A stretch of 64,000 nucleotides of DNA from Leptothoe kymatousa TAU-MAC 1615 (GTDB lineage: Bacteria > Cyanobacteriota > Cyanobacteriia > Phormidesmidales > Phormidesmidaceae), in the NCBI RefSeq assembly GCF_018739865.1, contig NZ_JADOER010000009.1, positions 207,332-271,331 on the forward strand. The letters run 5' to 3'. Both the position numbers and the translations under genes were made by a program. Position 1 is the stretch's first letter. Every line of letters starts with the position of its first letter. Below the pieces are notes generated by a model. That model worked only from the letters and a program-made list of their open reading frames with translations, had not been told where the DNA came from and did not search any database. Below are positions 52,367 through 62,236 of this stretch, one piece after another.

Positions 52367-55354
52367 ATGAGCCGCGATGCCCTAATCGTCGGAATCAATA
52401 GCTACCAGTATTTAAATCCGTTGACAGCTCCAGCCAAGGATGGGGAAGCCATCGCCCAGCGGCTGGGGCAGACCGGGGAGTTTAAAATTTGGCGCATACC
52501 GGAGCACCTTGACCGGACCCAGGGCAATCGGCCCACGGTGTCATCAAAGCAGCCGGTGTCCCAGCAGCAGCTAAAGCAGGCCCTAAAGCGGCTGTTTTTA
52601 CCAGAGAGTAACCAGGCCCCCGAGACCGCCCTATTTTACTTTTCCGGCCACGGCATTCGCGATGACGAAGGCTTTGACCAAGGGTACCTGGCCACCAGCG
52701 ACACCGATCCCAAACATCCCAGCACAGGAATTTCATTGCGGTGGCTGCAGTGGCTGCTATCGGAAAGCCAAGTTAAACAACAAATTATCTGGCTAGACTG
52801 CTGCCACAGCGGGTCTTTGATCGTTAACGTGGGGGCGGCGAATCCCGGCAATAGCGACAGCCGGGACCGGTGCTTTATTGCTTCCTCGCGGGATTTTGAA
52901 ACCTCCTGGGAAGATTTGAACAGTGAATACAGCGTGCTGACCAAGGCATTGCTGGACGGGCTGGAGCCCTCCCGGTTGCCGGGGCGGTGGATCAATAATT
53001 TGGATCTAGTGGCCTATGTGAACCAGGCGCTGCAGGGGGAGTTGCAAACCCCAGTGTGCACCAACTTTGGCGAGGCGATTAAATTAACCCGACCCTGGCA
53101 GGCAGAAGCTAAGGAAAAACTGAAGAAGCCTGTTGACAACGGCATCTGCCCTTACAAGGGGCTGGAATTTTTCGACTGCAACGGCGAAGACCCCAAATAC
53201 TTTTTTGGGCGGGAGAAGCTAATTGGCCAACTGCTAGACCAGGTGCGCACCGGCAACTTTATGGCCTTGGTGGGGGCCTCGGGCAATGGCAAATCCTCCG
53301 TACTCCGGGCCGGGTTAATCCATCGGTTGAGCCAGGGGCGGCGCATTGCCGGGAGCGACCGGTGGCAGATTTTAATTACCCGTCCCGACGTGCATCCAAT
53401 GCAGAACCTGGCGGCGGCGTTTGTGCCAGAAGGCGGATCGCAGTTGGACCGGGCGGAGGCATTGGGGCGGGCGGCGGGGCTGCTAAAGGAGGGGGCGGCG
53501 GGGCTGCAGCGGTTGGTGCAGGCATCCAGGGCGGAGCGGATAATTTTGGTGATTGACCAATTTGAGGAAGTGTTTACCCGGTGCAACAACGCGGAGGAAC
53601 GGGAACAGTTTTTTAATTGTTTAATGGGGGCACTGCAAGAGACCGGGGAGAAACTTTGCCTGATTATCGCCATGCGGGCGGACTTTGTGGGCAAATGTTT
53701 GGAACAGGACTATGGTGGATTGGCCCAGCGGGTGCAGGACCATATGGTCAGTGTGTTGCCCCTGAACTCGGAGGAGTTAAAGGAGGCCATTTGCAAGCCC
53801 GCTGAGCAGGCGAACCTAATGGTGGAAGCGGCTTTAGTAACGGAGATTTTAGACGATATCCAAGGGGCACCGGGGAGTTTGCCGCTGTTGCAATATACCC
53901 TGAAAGAACTGTGGCAGCGGCGGCAGGGGAGTACGCTAATGCTGGCCACCTATCAGGAGCTGGGGGGCATTAACGGCACCCTGGATCAGCGGGCCACGGA
54001 GATTTACGATAGCTGTGATGGGGATCAGCAGCGGACGGTGCGGCATATTTTTCAGCAGTTGACCCAGCTGGGGGAGGGCACTGAGGATACCCGGCGGCGG
54101 GTGTTTTTGGACAACCTGGTGTCGGAGCCGTTGCATCCGGCGGCGCGGGTGCGGGCGGTGATTGAGACGCTGTCCAGCCAGGAGAATCGGTTGTTGGTGA
54201 CCAGTGAGGTGATTGGCAAGGGGGAGAATAAGGAGCGGCGGGCGATTGTGGATGTGGCCCATGAGGCGTTGATTCGCCATTGGCGGTTGTTGCGGCGGTG
54301 GATTGAGGACAATCGGGATTTGTTGCGGCAGCAGCGGCGGATTGAGGCCAGTGCGGTTAGTTGGCAGGGGCAGAATCGGGCGAAAGGGTATTTGTTGCAG
54401 GGGTTTTTGCTGAAGGAGGCGCTGCGGTTTCAGAAGCAGCAATCGGAGATTTTGCCGCTGTCGGATGTGGCCTGTAGTTTTTTGAGAAAAAGTGTTAGGC
54501 AACGCAATTTAGGTTGGTTAAAAATAGCTAGTTTACTGCTATTGTTACCCCCCATTGTGGACTACTCGTTGCATCAATGGAAGATAGACCAGCTCTACAG
54601 TAAATTGAATGGAGCCGAGAGGAATGATCCACGGGGAAGTGTAAATTCTCTTACCAAGGACTGCGGAAAGAGGAGGGGAGCGTTGACAAGCTACCTTATA
54701 GAACGGGCCACCGGTGAATACTGTCGCTCGTTGGCCAATGAAAGATTCACACCAGAAGCCAACCTCGACAGCGTCAACCTCTACAGAGCCAACCTCTCCT
54801 TCGCCACCCTCGACAGAGCCAACCTCTCCTTCGCCACCCTCGACAGAGCCAACCTCTCCTTCGCCACCCTCGACAGCGCCAACCTCTACAGCGCCACCCT
54901 CGACAGAGCCAACCTCTACAGCGCCAACCTCGACAGAGCCACCCTCGACAGCGCCAACCTCTACAGAGCCACCCTCGACAGCGCCACCCTCGACAGCGCC
55001 AACCTCTACAGCGCCAACCTCTACAGCGCCAACCTCTACAGCGCCAACCTCTACAGCGCCAACCTCTACAGAGCCAACCTCGACAGCGCCAACCTCTACA
55101 GAGCCAACCTCTACAGCGCCATTTTTCTTGCTACAGATTTGCGAACTACTCAGAAACTCACCACAAATCAATTAGAGGGTAAAAACCCACCCTTGCTCTG
55201 TAATTCTCCACTGCCCGCCGATATTAAAATTGATCAGGACCGAGACTGTGACCAACTAGCTGATATTTTGCATCAACGGTATCCAGCACGGTTTAACAGC
55301 CTGGAAGCCGCTGAAGAATACATTAACGAGAAACGGCAGATAACCTGGGAATAG
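52367..55354 (+). CDS. Caspase-like - STAND ATPase - transmembrane - pentapeptide repeat protein
   Basis: 995 residues. An N-terminal caspase-fold peptidase C14 domain has catalytic H95 in FSGHG and C146 in LDCCHSG. A STAND/nSTAND1-type ATPase follows (CPYKGLEFF, FFGREKLIGQL), with Walker A GASGNGKSS (K309) and Walker B LVIDQFEEVF (D397). A helical part ends in ...EALIRHWRLLRRWI. A hydrophobic segment (LKIASLLLLLPPIVDYS) near 716-735 is likely a membrane anchor. A pentapeptide-repeat region of 24 units follows (799-918). It then has two cysteine-containing C-terminal segments. This combination could form a stress- or invasion-activated protease switch (inference). Confidence 0.9.
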   Translation: MSRDALIVGINSYQYLNPLTAPAKDGEAIAQRLGQTGEFKIWRIPEHLDRTQGNRPTVSSKQPVSQQQLKQALKRLFLPESNQAPETALFYFSGHGIRDDEGFDQGYLATSDTDPKHPSTGISLRWLQWLLSESQVKQQIIWLDCCHSGSLIVNVGAANPGNSDSRDRCFIASSRDFETSWEDLNSEYSVLTKALLDGLEPSRLPGRWINNLDLVAYVNQALQGELQTPVCTNFGEAIKLTRPWQAEAKEKLKKPVDNGICPYKGLEFFDCNGEDPKYFFGREKLIGQLLDQVRTGNFMALVGASGNGKSSVLRAGLIHRLSQGRRIAGSDRWQILITRPDVHPMQNLAAAFVPEGGSQLDRAEALGRAAGLLKEGAAGLQRLVQASRAERIILVIDQFEEVFTRCNNAEEREQFFNCLMGALQETGEKLCLIIAMRADFVGKCLEQDYGGLAQRVQDHMVSVLPLNSEELKEAICKPAEQANLMVEAALVTEILDDIQGAPGSLPLLQYTLKELWQRRQGSTLMLATYQELGGINGTLDQRATEIYDSCDGDQQRTVRHIFQQLTQLGEGTEDTRRRVFLDNLVSEPLHPAARVRAVIETLSSQENRLLVTSEVIGKGENKERRAIVDVAHEALIRHWRLLRRWIEDNRDLLRQQRRIEASAVSWQGQNRAKGYLLQGFLLKEALRFQKQQSEILPLSDVACSFLRKSVRQRNLGWLKIASLLLLLPPIVDYSLHQWKIDQLYSKLNGAERNDPRGSVNSLTKDCGKRRGALTSYLIERATGEYCRSLANERFTPEANLDSVNLYRANLSFATLDRANLSFATLDRANLSFATLDSANLYSATLDRANLYSANLDRATLDSANLYRATLDSATLDSANLYSANLYSANLYSANLYSANLYRANLDSANLYRANLYSAIFLATDLRTTQKLTTNQLEGKNPPLLCNSPLPADIKIDQDRDCDQLADILHQRYPARFNSLEAAEEYINEKRQITWE
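54761..55120 (+). repeat. 24-unit 15-bp pentapeptide repeat tract
   Basis: Exactly 360 bp, 24 consecutive 15-bp units such as AACCTCTACAGCGCC and ACCCTCGACAGAGCC. Encoded units are NLYSA, NLYRA, NLDSA, TLDSA, TLDRA and NLSFA. DNA identity between units is high, and a 30-bp double unit repeats three times at its start. Slippage or recombination could change its length. Pentapeptide units fold into right-handed quadrilateral beta-helices. Confidence 0.95.
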
Positions 55355-55472
55355 CCTGGAAGTAGCGCATTTGAATCTTAGGATAGTGCCGTTGCTGGTT
55401 AACCCAACAAACAACATGGTAAGCAATTAATAGAATCTGCACCCTGGGCATCGTCGCCCACTCCCCCTAACC

Positions 55473-58400
55473 ATGGCTGACCCCACCCAATCCCGCTGGC
55501 AGTTTTGGATCGACCGCGGCGGCACCTTTACCGACATTGTCGCCCGCCGCCCCGACGGCCAGCTACAGGTGCACAAACTCCTTTCCGAAAACCCAGGCCG
55601 CTATGCCGATGCCCCCATCCAAGGAATTCGGGATTTATTGAAGCTGGAACCAGATGCCCCTATGCCCTCCGAGGCAATTGAAATCATCAAAATGGGCACC
55701 ACCGTCGCCACTAATGCTTTGTTAGAACGCAAGGGCGATCGCACCCTATTAATCATCACCCAGGGCCTCAAAGACGCCCTGCGCATCGGCTACCAAAACC
55801 GCCCCGACATCTTTGCCCGCGAGATTATCCTGCCGGAAATGCTCTACGAACAGGTGGTGGAAGTGGACGAACGCTACAGCGCCCAAGGTGAGGAACTGCA
55901 GCCCGTGCAGCTGGACACGTTGAGCCCCAAACTCCAGGCCGCCTACGACAGCGGCATTCGCGCCTGTGCCATCGTATTAATGCACGGCTACCGCTACCCG
56001 GCCCACGAAACCCAGGTGGCCGCCCTAGCCCAGGATATCGGCTTTACCCAGGTCTCATTATCCCACCAGGTCAGCCCCCTAATGAAGCTGGTGAGCCGGG
56101 GAGATACCACCCTGGTGGATGCCTATTTGTCGCCAATTCTAAAACGCTATGTGGATCGGGTGGCCAGTAGCCTGGGGGGCCTGGAACTGGGAGCGGATGG
56201 CCCCCAAACGCCCAATGCTGGGGGCTTTGCAAAAACAACGCCTAAGCTTATGTTTATGCAGTCCAATGGCGGTCTCACCGATGCCCATTTATTTGAAGGC
56301 AAGGACAGCATTTTATCCGGCCCTGCGGGGGGCGTGGTGGGCATGGTGCAAACCGCCAACCTGGCCGGTTTTGATAAAATTATCGGCTTTGACATGGGGG
56401 GCACCTCCACCGATGTGTCCCACTATAGCGGCGAATATGAACGGGTATACGAATCGGAGGTGGCGGGGGTGCGCATCACCGCGCCGATGATGGCCATCCA
56501 TACGGTGGCGGCGGGGGGCGGCTCGGTGCTGCAGTTTGATGGCGGTCGCTATCGGGTGGGGCCAGACTCTGCCGGGGCCCACCCCGGTCCCGCCTGTTAT
56601 CGCCAGGGGGGGCCCCTAACGGTGACCGACTGCAATGTGATGCTGGGTAAAATTCAGCCCCGGTTCTTTCCCCAGGTATTTGGCCCCGAGGGCGACCAGC
56701 CCCTGGATAGGGACATTGTGCAACAGCAATTTGTCGCCCTGGCCCAGGAGATTTTTGCAAACACCCAGGACAACCGAGCACCGGAGGAAGTGGCGGCAGG
56801 CTTTTTGGCCATTGCGGTGGAAAATATGGCCAATGCCATTAAGAAAATCTCGGTGCAGCAGGGCCACGATGTGTCGGACTACACCTTGGTGTGCTTTGGC
56901 GGGGCGGCGGGGCAACATGCCTGCCTGATTGCCGATGCCCTGGGCATGGAGCGCATTTTTATTCATCCGTTGGCGGGGGTGCTGTCGGCCTATGGCATGG
57001 GCCTGGCGGATGTGCGCGCCCTGCGCCAGGGGGCGATAGAACAGCCCCTGGCCCCGGAGTTGTTGCCCCAGCTGCAAACAACCCTAGGGGAAATGACAAC
57101 AACGGCCCAGGCCGAGGTCCGCCGCCAGGGGGTGCCGGAACAACGCATGGACACCTTGCCCAAGGTACACCTGCGCTATGAGGGAACAGATTCGGCCCTA
57201 ATGGTGCCCTGGGGCGACCTGGCCAGCATGGTGGCCCAGTTTGAGCAAAGCTATCGCCAGCGCTATGGGTTTACCATGGCGGAAAAACCGCTGGTGGTGG
57301 AGGCGGTGTCGGTGGAGGTGGTGGGGAAAATGCCCCTGCCTCCAGAACCGGTGAACACCACACCGCGAAACTGTGAACTAACGGCGGTTACCACGGTGCC
57401 GATGTTTACCCAGGGTACCTGGCAGGTCACCCCCCTATTTCAGCGGGGCGACCTGCGGCCGGGGGACCAAATTGCTGGACCGGCCATTATTGTGGCGGCC
57501 ACGGGCACCAATGTGGTTGAACCGGGCTGGCGCGGGGACATTAGCGATCGCAACCACCTGATTCTCTCTAAGGTCTCCGTTGCCCAAGCCGCGCCTTCCC
57601 AAGCCGCGCCTTCCCAAACCGCACAAACCCTGGCCAAACCCGACCCGGTGATGCTGGAGATTTTCAACAATCTGTTTATGGCCATTGCCGAACAGATGGG
57701 CTTTACCCTGCAAAAGACCAGCTACTCGGTCAACATCAAGGAGCGTTTAGACTTCTCCTGTGCCATTTTTGACCACCGGGGCCAGCTGGTGGCCAATGCC
57801 CCCCACATTCCCGTGCACCTGGGCTCCATGGGAGAAAGTATTAAAAGCCTGATGGCGGCTAAGGGCCACCGCCTTAAACGGGGGGATGTGTATATCCTCA
57901 ACAATCCCTACAATGGCGGCACCCACCTGCCCGATGTCACCGTGATCACCCCGGTGTTCCCAGAAGAGACTAAAGAGACCCATGCCGGAACAGCCAGCCC
58001 CCTATTTTATGTGGCCTCCCGCGGTCACCATGCGGACATCGGCGGCATCACCCCCGGTTCCATGCCCCCCAACAGCACCACCGTGGAAGAAGAAGGGGTG
58101 CTGATCGACAACTTTCAGCTGGTGGACCAGGGCCAGTTTCGAGAACGGGCCTTGCTGGAGCTGCTCACCCTGGCAACGTACCCGGTGCGCAATCCGAACC
58201 AAAATATTGCCGACCTCCAGGCCCAAATTGCGGCCAATGAAAAGGGGGTGCAGGAACTGCACAAAATGGTGCGCCACTACGGCCTGGCCACGGTGCAAGC
58301 CTATATGCGCCATGTGCAGGACAACGCGGAAGAAGCGGTGCGGCGAGTGATTGAGGTGCTCAATCCGGGGACGTTTACCTACGAAATGGATGACGGCTGT

Positions 58401-59201
58401 CGGATCCAGGTGGCCATTGAGTGCGATCGCAACCGCCGCACCGCCCGCATCGACTTCACCGGCACCTCCCCCCAGCAAACCACCAACTACAACGCCCCGG
58501 CAGCCGTGGGCAAAGCCGCCGTCCTCTACGTTTTTCGCACCCTGGTGGCCGATACCATCCCCCTCAATGCGGGCTGCCTCAAACCCTTAGATATTGTTAT
58601 TCCCCCCGGCTCCATGCTCAACCCCCAATATCCGGCGGCGGTGGTGGCGGGCAATGTGGAAACCTCCCAGGCCATCACCGATGCCCTCTACGGCGCGTTG
58701 GGCATAATGGCCGGCTCCCAGGGCACCATGAACAACTTCACCTTTGGTAGCGATCGGCACCAGTACTACGAGACCATCTGCGGTGGCTCCGGGGCGGGGC
58801 CAGATCATCCCGGCACCGATGCCGTCCAAACCCACATGACCAATTCCCGCCTCACCGATCCAGAGGTATTAGAATGGCGTTTCCCCGTCCTGTTAGACAC
58901 ATTTACCCTCCGCCGGGGCAGCGGCGGCCAGGGGCAATATGGGGGCGGCGATGGGGTGGTGCGCCGCATCCAGTTTCGGGCACCCATGACGGCGGCAATT
59001 CTCTCCAACCATCGCCGGGTGGCCCCCTTTGGCCTCAAGGGAGGGCAGCCGGGGCAAACCGGTCGCAACTATATTGTGCGCCGGGATGGCACCGTGGAAC
59101 CCCTAACCAGCAAGGCCATGGCCCCCATGGCCCCCGGAGACAGCTTTGTCATTGAGACCCCCGGCGGCGGCGGCTATGGAACCGCCCCAGGTAAACCCTA
59201 G
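55473..59201 (+). CDS. 5-oxoprolinase, fused HyuA-HyuB
   Basis: 1,242 residues: an N-terminal hydantoinase A/5-oxoprolinase ATPase-type half ([39 protein letters not shown] and GGGS) and a C-terminal hydantoinase B half ([48 protein letters not shown]). The fused order and size match 5-oxoprolinase (OplAH), an ATP-dependent enzyme that opens 5-oxoproline to glutamate. A linker with three AAPSQ-like units joins the halves. Hydantoinase activity is an alternative. Downstream repeats begin inside its last codons. Confidence 0.93.
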   Translation: MADPTQSRWQFWIDRGGTFTDIVARRPDGQLQVHKLLSENPGRYADAPIQGIRDLLKLEPDAPMPSEAIEIIKMGTTVATNALLERKGDRTLLIITQGLKDALRIGYQNRPDIFAREIILPEMLYEQVVEVDERYSAQGEELQPVQLDTLSPKLQAAYDSGIRACAIVLMHGYRYPAHETQVAALAQDIGFTQVSLSHQVSPLMKLVSRGDTTLVDAYLSPILKRYVDRVASSLGGLELGADGPQTPNAGGFAKTTPKLMFMQSNGGLTDAHLFEGKDSILSGPAGGVVGMVQTANLAGFDKIIGFDMGGTSTDVSHYSGEYERVYESEVAGVRITAPMMAIHTVAAGGGSVLQFDGGRYRVGPDSAGAHPGPACYRQGGPLTVTDCNVMLGKIQPRFFPQVFGPEGDQPLDRDIVQQQFVALAQEIFANTQDNRAPEEVAAGFLAIAVENMANAIKKISVQQGHDVSDYTLVCFGGAAGQHACLIADALGMERIFIHPLAGVLSAYGMGLADVRALRQGAIEQPLAPELLPQLQTTLGEMTTTAQAEVRRQGVPEQRMDTLPKVHLRYEGTDSALMVPWGDLASMVAQFEQSYRQRYGFTMAEKPLVVEAVSVEVVGKMPLPPEPVNTTPRNCELTAVTTVPMFTQGTWQVTPLFQRGDLRPGDQIAGPAIIVAATGTNVVEPGWRGDISDRNHLILSKVSVAQAAPSQAAPSQTAQTLAKPDPVMLEIFNNLFMAIAEQMGFTLQKTSYSVNIKERLDFSCAIFDHRGQLVANAPHIPVHLGSMGESIKSLMAAKGHRLKRGDVYILNNPYNGGTHLPDVTVITPVFPEETKETHAGTASPLFYVASRGHHADIGGITPGSMPPNSTTVEEEGVLIDNFQLVDQGQFRERALLELLTLATYPVRNPNQNIADLQAQIAANEKGVQELHKMVRHYGLATVQAYMRHVQDNAEEAVRRVIEVLNPGTFTYEMDDGCRIQVAIECDRNRRTARIDFTGTSPQQTTNYNAPAAVGKAAVLYVFRTLVADTIPLNAGCLKPLDIVIPPGSMLNPQYPAAVVAGNVETSQAITDALYGALGIMAGSQGTMNNFTFGSDRHQYYETICGGSGAGPDHPGTDAVQTHMTNSRLTDPEVLEWRFPVLLDTFTLRRGSGGQGQYGGGDGVVRRIQFRAPMTAAILSNHRRVAPFGLKGGQPGQTGRNYIVRRDGTVEPLTSKAMAPMAPGDSFVIETPGGGGYGTAPGKP
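57587..57625 (+). repeat. 15-bp linker repeats between 5-oxoprolinase halves
   Basis: AAGCCGCGCCTTCCC-type units occur about three times in tandem, encoding [10 protein letters not shown] and QTAQT. They form a flexible linker between the two catalytic modules. Confidence 0.75.
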
Positions 59202-59284
59202 GGTTCCGTCCAGGTAAACCCTAGGGTTCCGTTCCCAGGTAAACCCTGGGGGTCCGTCCCCAGGGTCAACCCTGGGGTTCCATC
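59187..59284. repeat. 23-25-bp tandem repeat over the 5-oxoprolinase stop
   Basis: Four units around CCAGGTAAACCCTAGGGTT, each with a small AACCCTAGGGTT-type palindrome in the first two. The first unit overlaps the terminal codons and TAG stop at 59199-59201. Later units diverge (CCCTGGGG). Together they may form a hairpin array at the 3' end. Confidence 0.85.
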
Positions 59285-59994
59285 AGGTTTTATCCAGATA
59301 ATGCGCCCAATCAGCTGTATCGATAAGCTAGCTCGTTTAGCAGTGGGGACCTTAACTATTCAAACTACGTGCAATGGCTTAATCTTCCATGGAAGATAAA
59401 TCAACTGTTTGACGCCCAATAATTTGCCAAAAAACTCTCATTTTCAGGGATAGGAAAGCCAATATTTCTCAAAACCAAGAAAATTGAAACCTCGATATAT
59501 GCCAGTGCATTGGGGGAAACTATCCGCAATTTGTTAGGTTTCTTTATGGGAAAAGTCCGAAATGTAAAACGTTAAACAATATTAATCAACAAAAATTACT
59601 GTCTTACACCTCTCCTTCGCTATTATTTCGGGGAGATTGCTGTTTAAGCCACCCATTAGGGGGAATACTCTAACTAGAAACATTCAATTAAGGGTATTTG
59701 TCTTTATGCTCTGGGGTAAGGCGCAGTCCCTTCACAAAAATCTCACATTATTTGTTTAGCATCCTTGGTTGAGATGTTTGGTGTAGGGAAAATTTCATTC
59801 TTATCAAGGGCTGGTTAAAAATTAAAATCATGGTCTTGTTCCTAGAAATTAAGGCTTACCAAGCCTTTTCGGATTAAGCCATGAGTTTTTTAACAGCTCC
59901 TAACTATTTAAAAATGGCTCGGGTACCGTACAGCAATGAGCTGTGGGCCGTGGGTTTACCAGTCGTATTCTTAAAATGTCGAGGGTTCTAAATC
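59202..59994. other. Long intergenic region with MITE copy 3
   Basis: Contains the end of the tandem repeat (to 59284) and the MITE-like element at 59807-59901. The rest (59285-59806) is AT-rich, without credible genes or strong hairpins. Confidence 0.5.
59807..59901 (-). mobile_element. MITE-like element, copy 3 (inverted)
   Basis: On the + strand it reads AGGGCTGGTTAAAAATTAAA through to TTTTTTAACAGCTCCT. This is the reverse complement of copies 1 and 2, slightly shorter, with changes around the CTTACCAAGCC loop. It lies ~95 bp before the 59995 ORF. Confidence 0.75.
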
Positions 59995-60270
59995 ATGACT
60001 ACACCACCATTCCGAAAATTTTCGTTGCTGTTTGCCATGTGGGACTATCTCAACCAGCCCGTTTTTGACAACGATGTAAAATTTGTCTTCAATCCTGCTA
60101 AATTTACGGTGGGGTATCGCACAGACCTACTCAAGCGCTGCTGGACAAAGGATTACACCCTAGAGAAAAAACGCTACCAGCTAGAACAGTGCTGGGACAA
60201 TAACGATCCCCAAAACGATAACCAAGGGGAGCCCCGCCTGTCGGATCCCGCCGCCAGCGAGAGAGACTAG
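59995..60270 (+). CDS. Small hypothetical protein
   Basis: 91 residues, Asp/Asn-rich at the end and without a membrane segment. The start MTTPPFRKFSLLFAMWDYLN and a middle FVFNPAKFTVGYRTDLLKR do not match a family I know. A purine-rich stretch (GAGGG) sits before the ATG. The stop is ~20 bp from the end of the convergent transglutaminase gene. Real but uncertain. Confidence 0.5.
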   Translation: MTTPPFRKFSLLFAMWDYLNQPVFDNDVKFVFNPAKFTVGYRTDLLKRCWTKDYTLEKKRYQLEQCWDNNDPQNDNQGEPRLSDPAASERD

Positions 60271-60289
60271 GGACTCTGGCCAGAACGCC

Positions 60290-61150
60290 TCACAGCTCCA
60301 ATAAGCTAAGTTGAATAGTTGCTTTCATCGTGCTCTGGCTAAAATATCCAGGCTGCAATATGCCCCCCACCGGGGCGGCCTGGGTCGGGTCTAAACTAGC
60401 CGCCAGGGCAATGTGGCCATCGGCAACGGCCAACCCCAGGGTGGGGTCAAACCCACGCCAGCCGCCACCGGGAATATACACCTCTGGCCAGGCATGGAGA
60501 TCGTGCTCGGCTTGGGTGCCAATGTCACCTTGTTGGTAGCCGCTAACAAACCGAGCGGCCAGGCCAACGGCACGGCAGGCGGCCATAAACAAAACGGTAA
60601 AATCGCGGCAGCTCCCTCGCTTTTCGGTGAGCACCTTAGCCGCGGGCCAGGGATCACCGTCCTGGCGGGTTTCGTAGGTATAGGTTTGGTAAATAATATT
60701 GGTCAGGCCCGTTAAAAACAGGGCCACATTGCCATGGACTCGATGCAGCTGCTGTTGCGCCCAGTCCACCACGGTGGGGCTATCGGGCAGCAGCGGCGTG
60801 AGATAGGGCAAAAGCCGTTGATGGAGGGCCCTGGGATAGTCGATGGGGGCTGTGAGGGCCCAGTTGGGAGAGAGATAGTCAAAGGGGTTGGTCCGCTTGG
60901 TTTCGACCTCGCACTGGGTGACGATGGTGAGGGTGCTGGTTTCGCTGTCTGGAAACCACACCTGGCGACAAATATTGCCTTCTAGGTCTAACCAGTCGAG
61001 ACTTTTTTGCGGGGTCGGCAAAATCTCACACGTAAACCGGTCCAGGTGCTGTGCGCCATCTCCCCGGGGCTGCAACCGTAGGGAATGCTCCCCCAGTTTA
61101 ACCGGCTGAACATAGTGATAGCGAGTGTTGTGGATAATCTTATAGTGCAC
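60290..61150 (-). CDS. Transglutaminase-like cysteine protease-fold protein
   Basis: 286 residues starting with GTG. An N-terminal beta-sandwich (IIHNTRYHYVQPVKLGEHSL, typical bacterial transglutaminase N domain) is followed by the catalytic core, with C181 in RGSCRDFT, H219 in DLHAWPEVY and D235 in GFDPT. It probably acts as peptidase or amidase on peptides. It lies 6 bp after the alpha-E gene and completes a three-gene operon with ATP-grasp and alpha-E. Confidence 0.94.
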   Translation of the reverse strand: MHYKIIHNTRYHYVQPVKLGEHSLRLQPRGDGAQHLDRFTCEILPTPQKSLDWLDLEGNICRQVWFPDSETSTLTIVTQCEVETKRTNPFDYLSPNWALTAPIDYPRALHQRLLPYLTPLLPDSPTVVDWAQQQLHRVHGNVALFLTGLTNIIYQTYTYETRQDGDPWPAAKVLTEKRGSCRDFTVLFMAACRAVGLAARFVSGYQQGDIGTQAEHDLHAWPEVYIPGGGWRGFDPTLGLAVADGHIALAASLDPTQAAPVGGILQPGYFSQSTMKATIQLSLLEL

Positions 61151-61156
61151 GGCGAC

Positions 61157-62107
61157 CTAGGCTAACACGGGAAGTCCAAAGAAGTTTTCGGTGATGGCGC
61201 TGCCGACATGGTTGAGGTCATCCTGGAGACGGTCTAAAACCTCGTGGAGGCCGATTTCAAAGATCTCTTCTAGGGTGATGTATTCTAAATGCGATCGCAG
61301 CTTGCCCAACCGCCGTTCGCTGCTGAGGCGCCAACTGCCCGCAGGGGTGCCAGAAATTTTATGCAAGGACTTTTCCGCCTCTAAAATGCAGCAGCGAATA
61401 GAGCGGGGAAACTCGGGATTGAGGACCAAAAAATCCACCACACCCCTGGGGTTAATCATATGCTGACATTTGCTGTACATCTCATAGGCACTGGCGGACC
61501 GCAGCAGGGCGATCCACTGCAAATTATCCAAGGGACTGCCCACCGCCGCTAGCGATGGTAACAAAATAAAGTACTTAACATCTAAAATCCGCGCCGTTTT
61601 ATCCGCCCGTTCCAAATAGCGTCCCAATAGGCCAAAGTGCCACCCCTCATTGTGGGACATGGTGGCATTCATCACCCCGGCAAACATGTGGCTAGCGTTT
61701 TTTACCTCCGGGTAAAAGGCATAGAGCTTGGACATATCCATGGATTTAGCCGCATCTTCCACTTGCAGATAGAACTCATTTAACTGTTCCCACATTTCCG
61801 AAGAAATAATCTCCCGCACCGAGCGGGCATTTTCCCGCGCCAGTTTTACACAGGAACGAATGGAGTTGGGATATTCGGCATCGAAGGTGAGAAACTTCAG
61901 CACATTTTCGGCGGTGGCCTCACCATAGCGCTCTTTAAACAGGGCCTGATCGCCGGTGGTCACCACCAGTGGTTCCCACTGTTGCATAGTGCCCATGGGG
62001 GTATCCAACAAAAGGTTGAGATTAACATCAACAAAGCGAGAGACATTTTCCGCCCGCTCGACATAACGATTGGCCCAGTAGATGGAGTTGGCAACGCGGC
62101 TTAGCAT
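61157..62107 (-). CDS. Alpha-E domain protein (DUF403)
   Basis: 316 residues, all-helical. MLSRVANSIYWANRYVERAE at the start and EGWHFGLLGRYLERADKTAR in the middle are the repeated marks of the alpha-E/DUF403 family. Family genes accompany circularly permuted ATP-grasp ligases and transglutaminases, probably in making or remodelling a peptide. Its own role is unknown. It is second in the operon, after a ~130-bp gap containing two small palindromes. Confidence 0.94.
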   Translation of the reverse strand: MLSRVANSIYWANRYVERAENVSRFVDVNLNLLLDTPMGTMQQWEPLVVTTGDQALFKERYGEATAENVLKFLTFDAEYPNSIRSCVKLARENARSVREIISSEMWEQLNEFYLQVEDAAKSMDMSKLYAFYPEVKNASHMFAGVMNATMSHNEGWHFGLLGRYLERADKTARILDVKYFILLPSLAAVGSPLDNLQWIALLRSASAYEMYSKCQHMINPRGVVDFLVLNPEFPRSIRCCILEAEKSLHKISGTPAGSWRLSSERRLGKLRSHLEYITLEEIFEIGLHEVLDRLQDDLNHVGSAITENFFGLPVLA

Positions 62108-62130
62108 GGGAGAGAAAATAGAGAATTAAA

Positions 62131-62218
62131 ATCGTAGGGTGGGCGCCGCCCACTGTCAAAAACAAAATCGTAGCCCAGTAATCGTAAAGTGGGCGCGCCC
62201 ACCGTCAAAAAAACAAAA
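62131..62218. repeat. Paired hairpin repeat in the operon gap
   Basis: Two direct repeats of ~37 bp (ATCGTAGGGTGGG... and ATCGTAAAGTGGG...). They contain the palindromes GTGGGCGCCGCCCAC (62139-62153, one-base centre) and GTGGGCGCGCCCAC (62189-62202). Each is followed by a GTCAAAAA stretch on the + strand. In the transcript of the minus-strand operon these become tandem hairpins between ATP-grasp and alpha-E genes, possibly attenuating or stabilising the mRNA. Confidence 0.75.
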
Positions 62219-62236
62219 GTCCAAACCAAAAGCAGA

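Noticed and set aside
54545..55171. Minus-strand frame with V-E-V-G-A repeats
   Set aside because: It is only the reverse of the pentapeptide repeat tract; 15-bp units keep all frames open.
54714..55175. Plus-strand shifted frame rich in Thr, Ser and Pro
   Set aside because: Shadow of the same pentapeptide tract in another frame; no ribosome site and low complexity.
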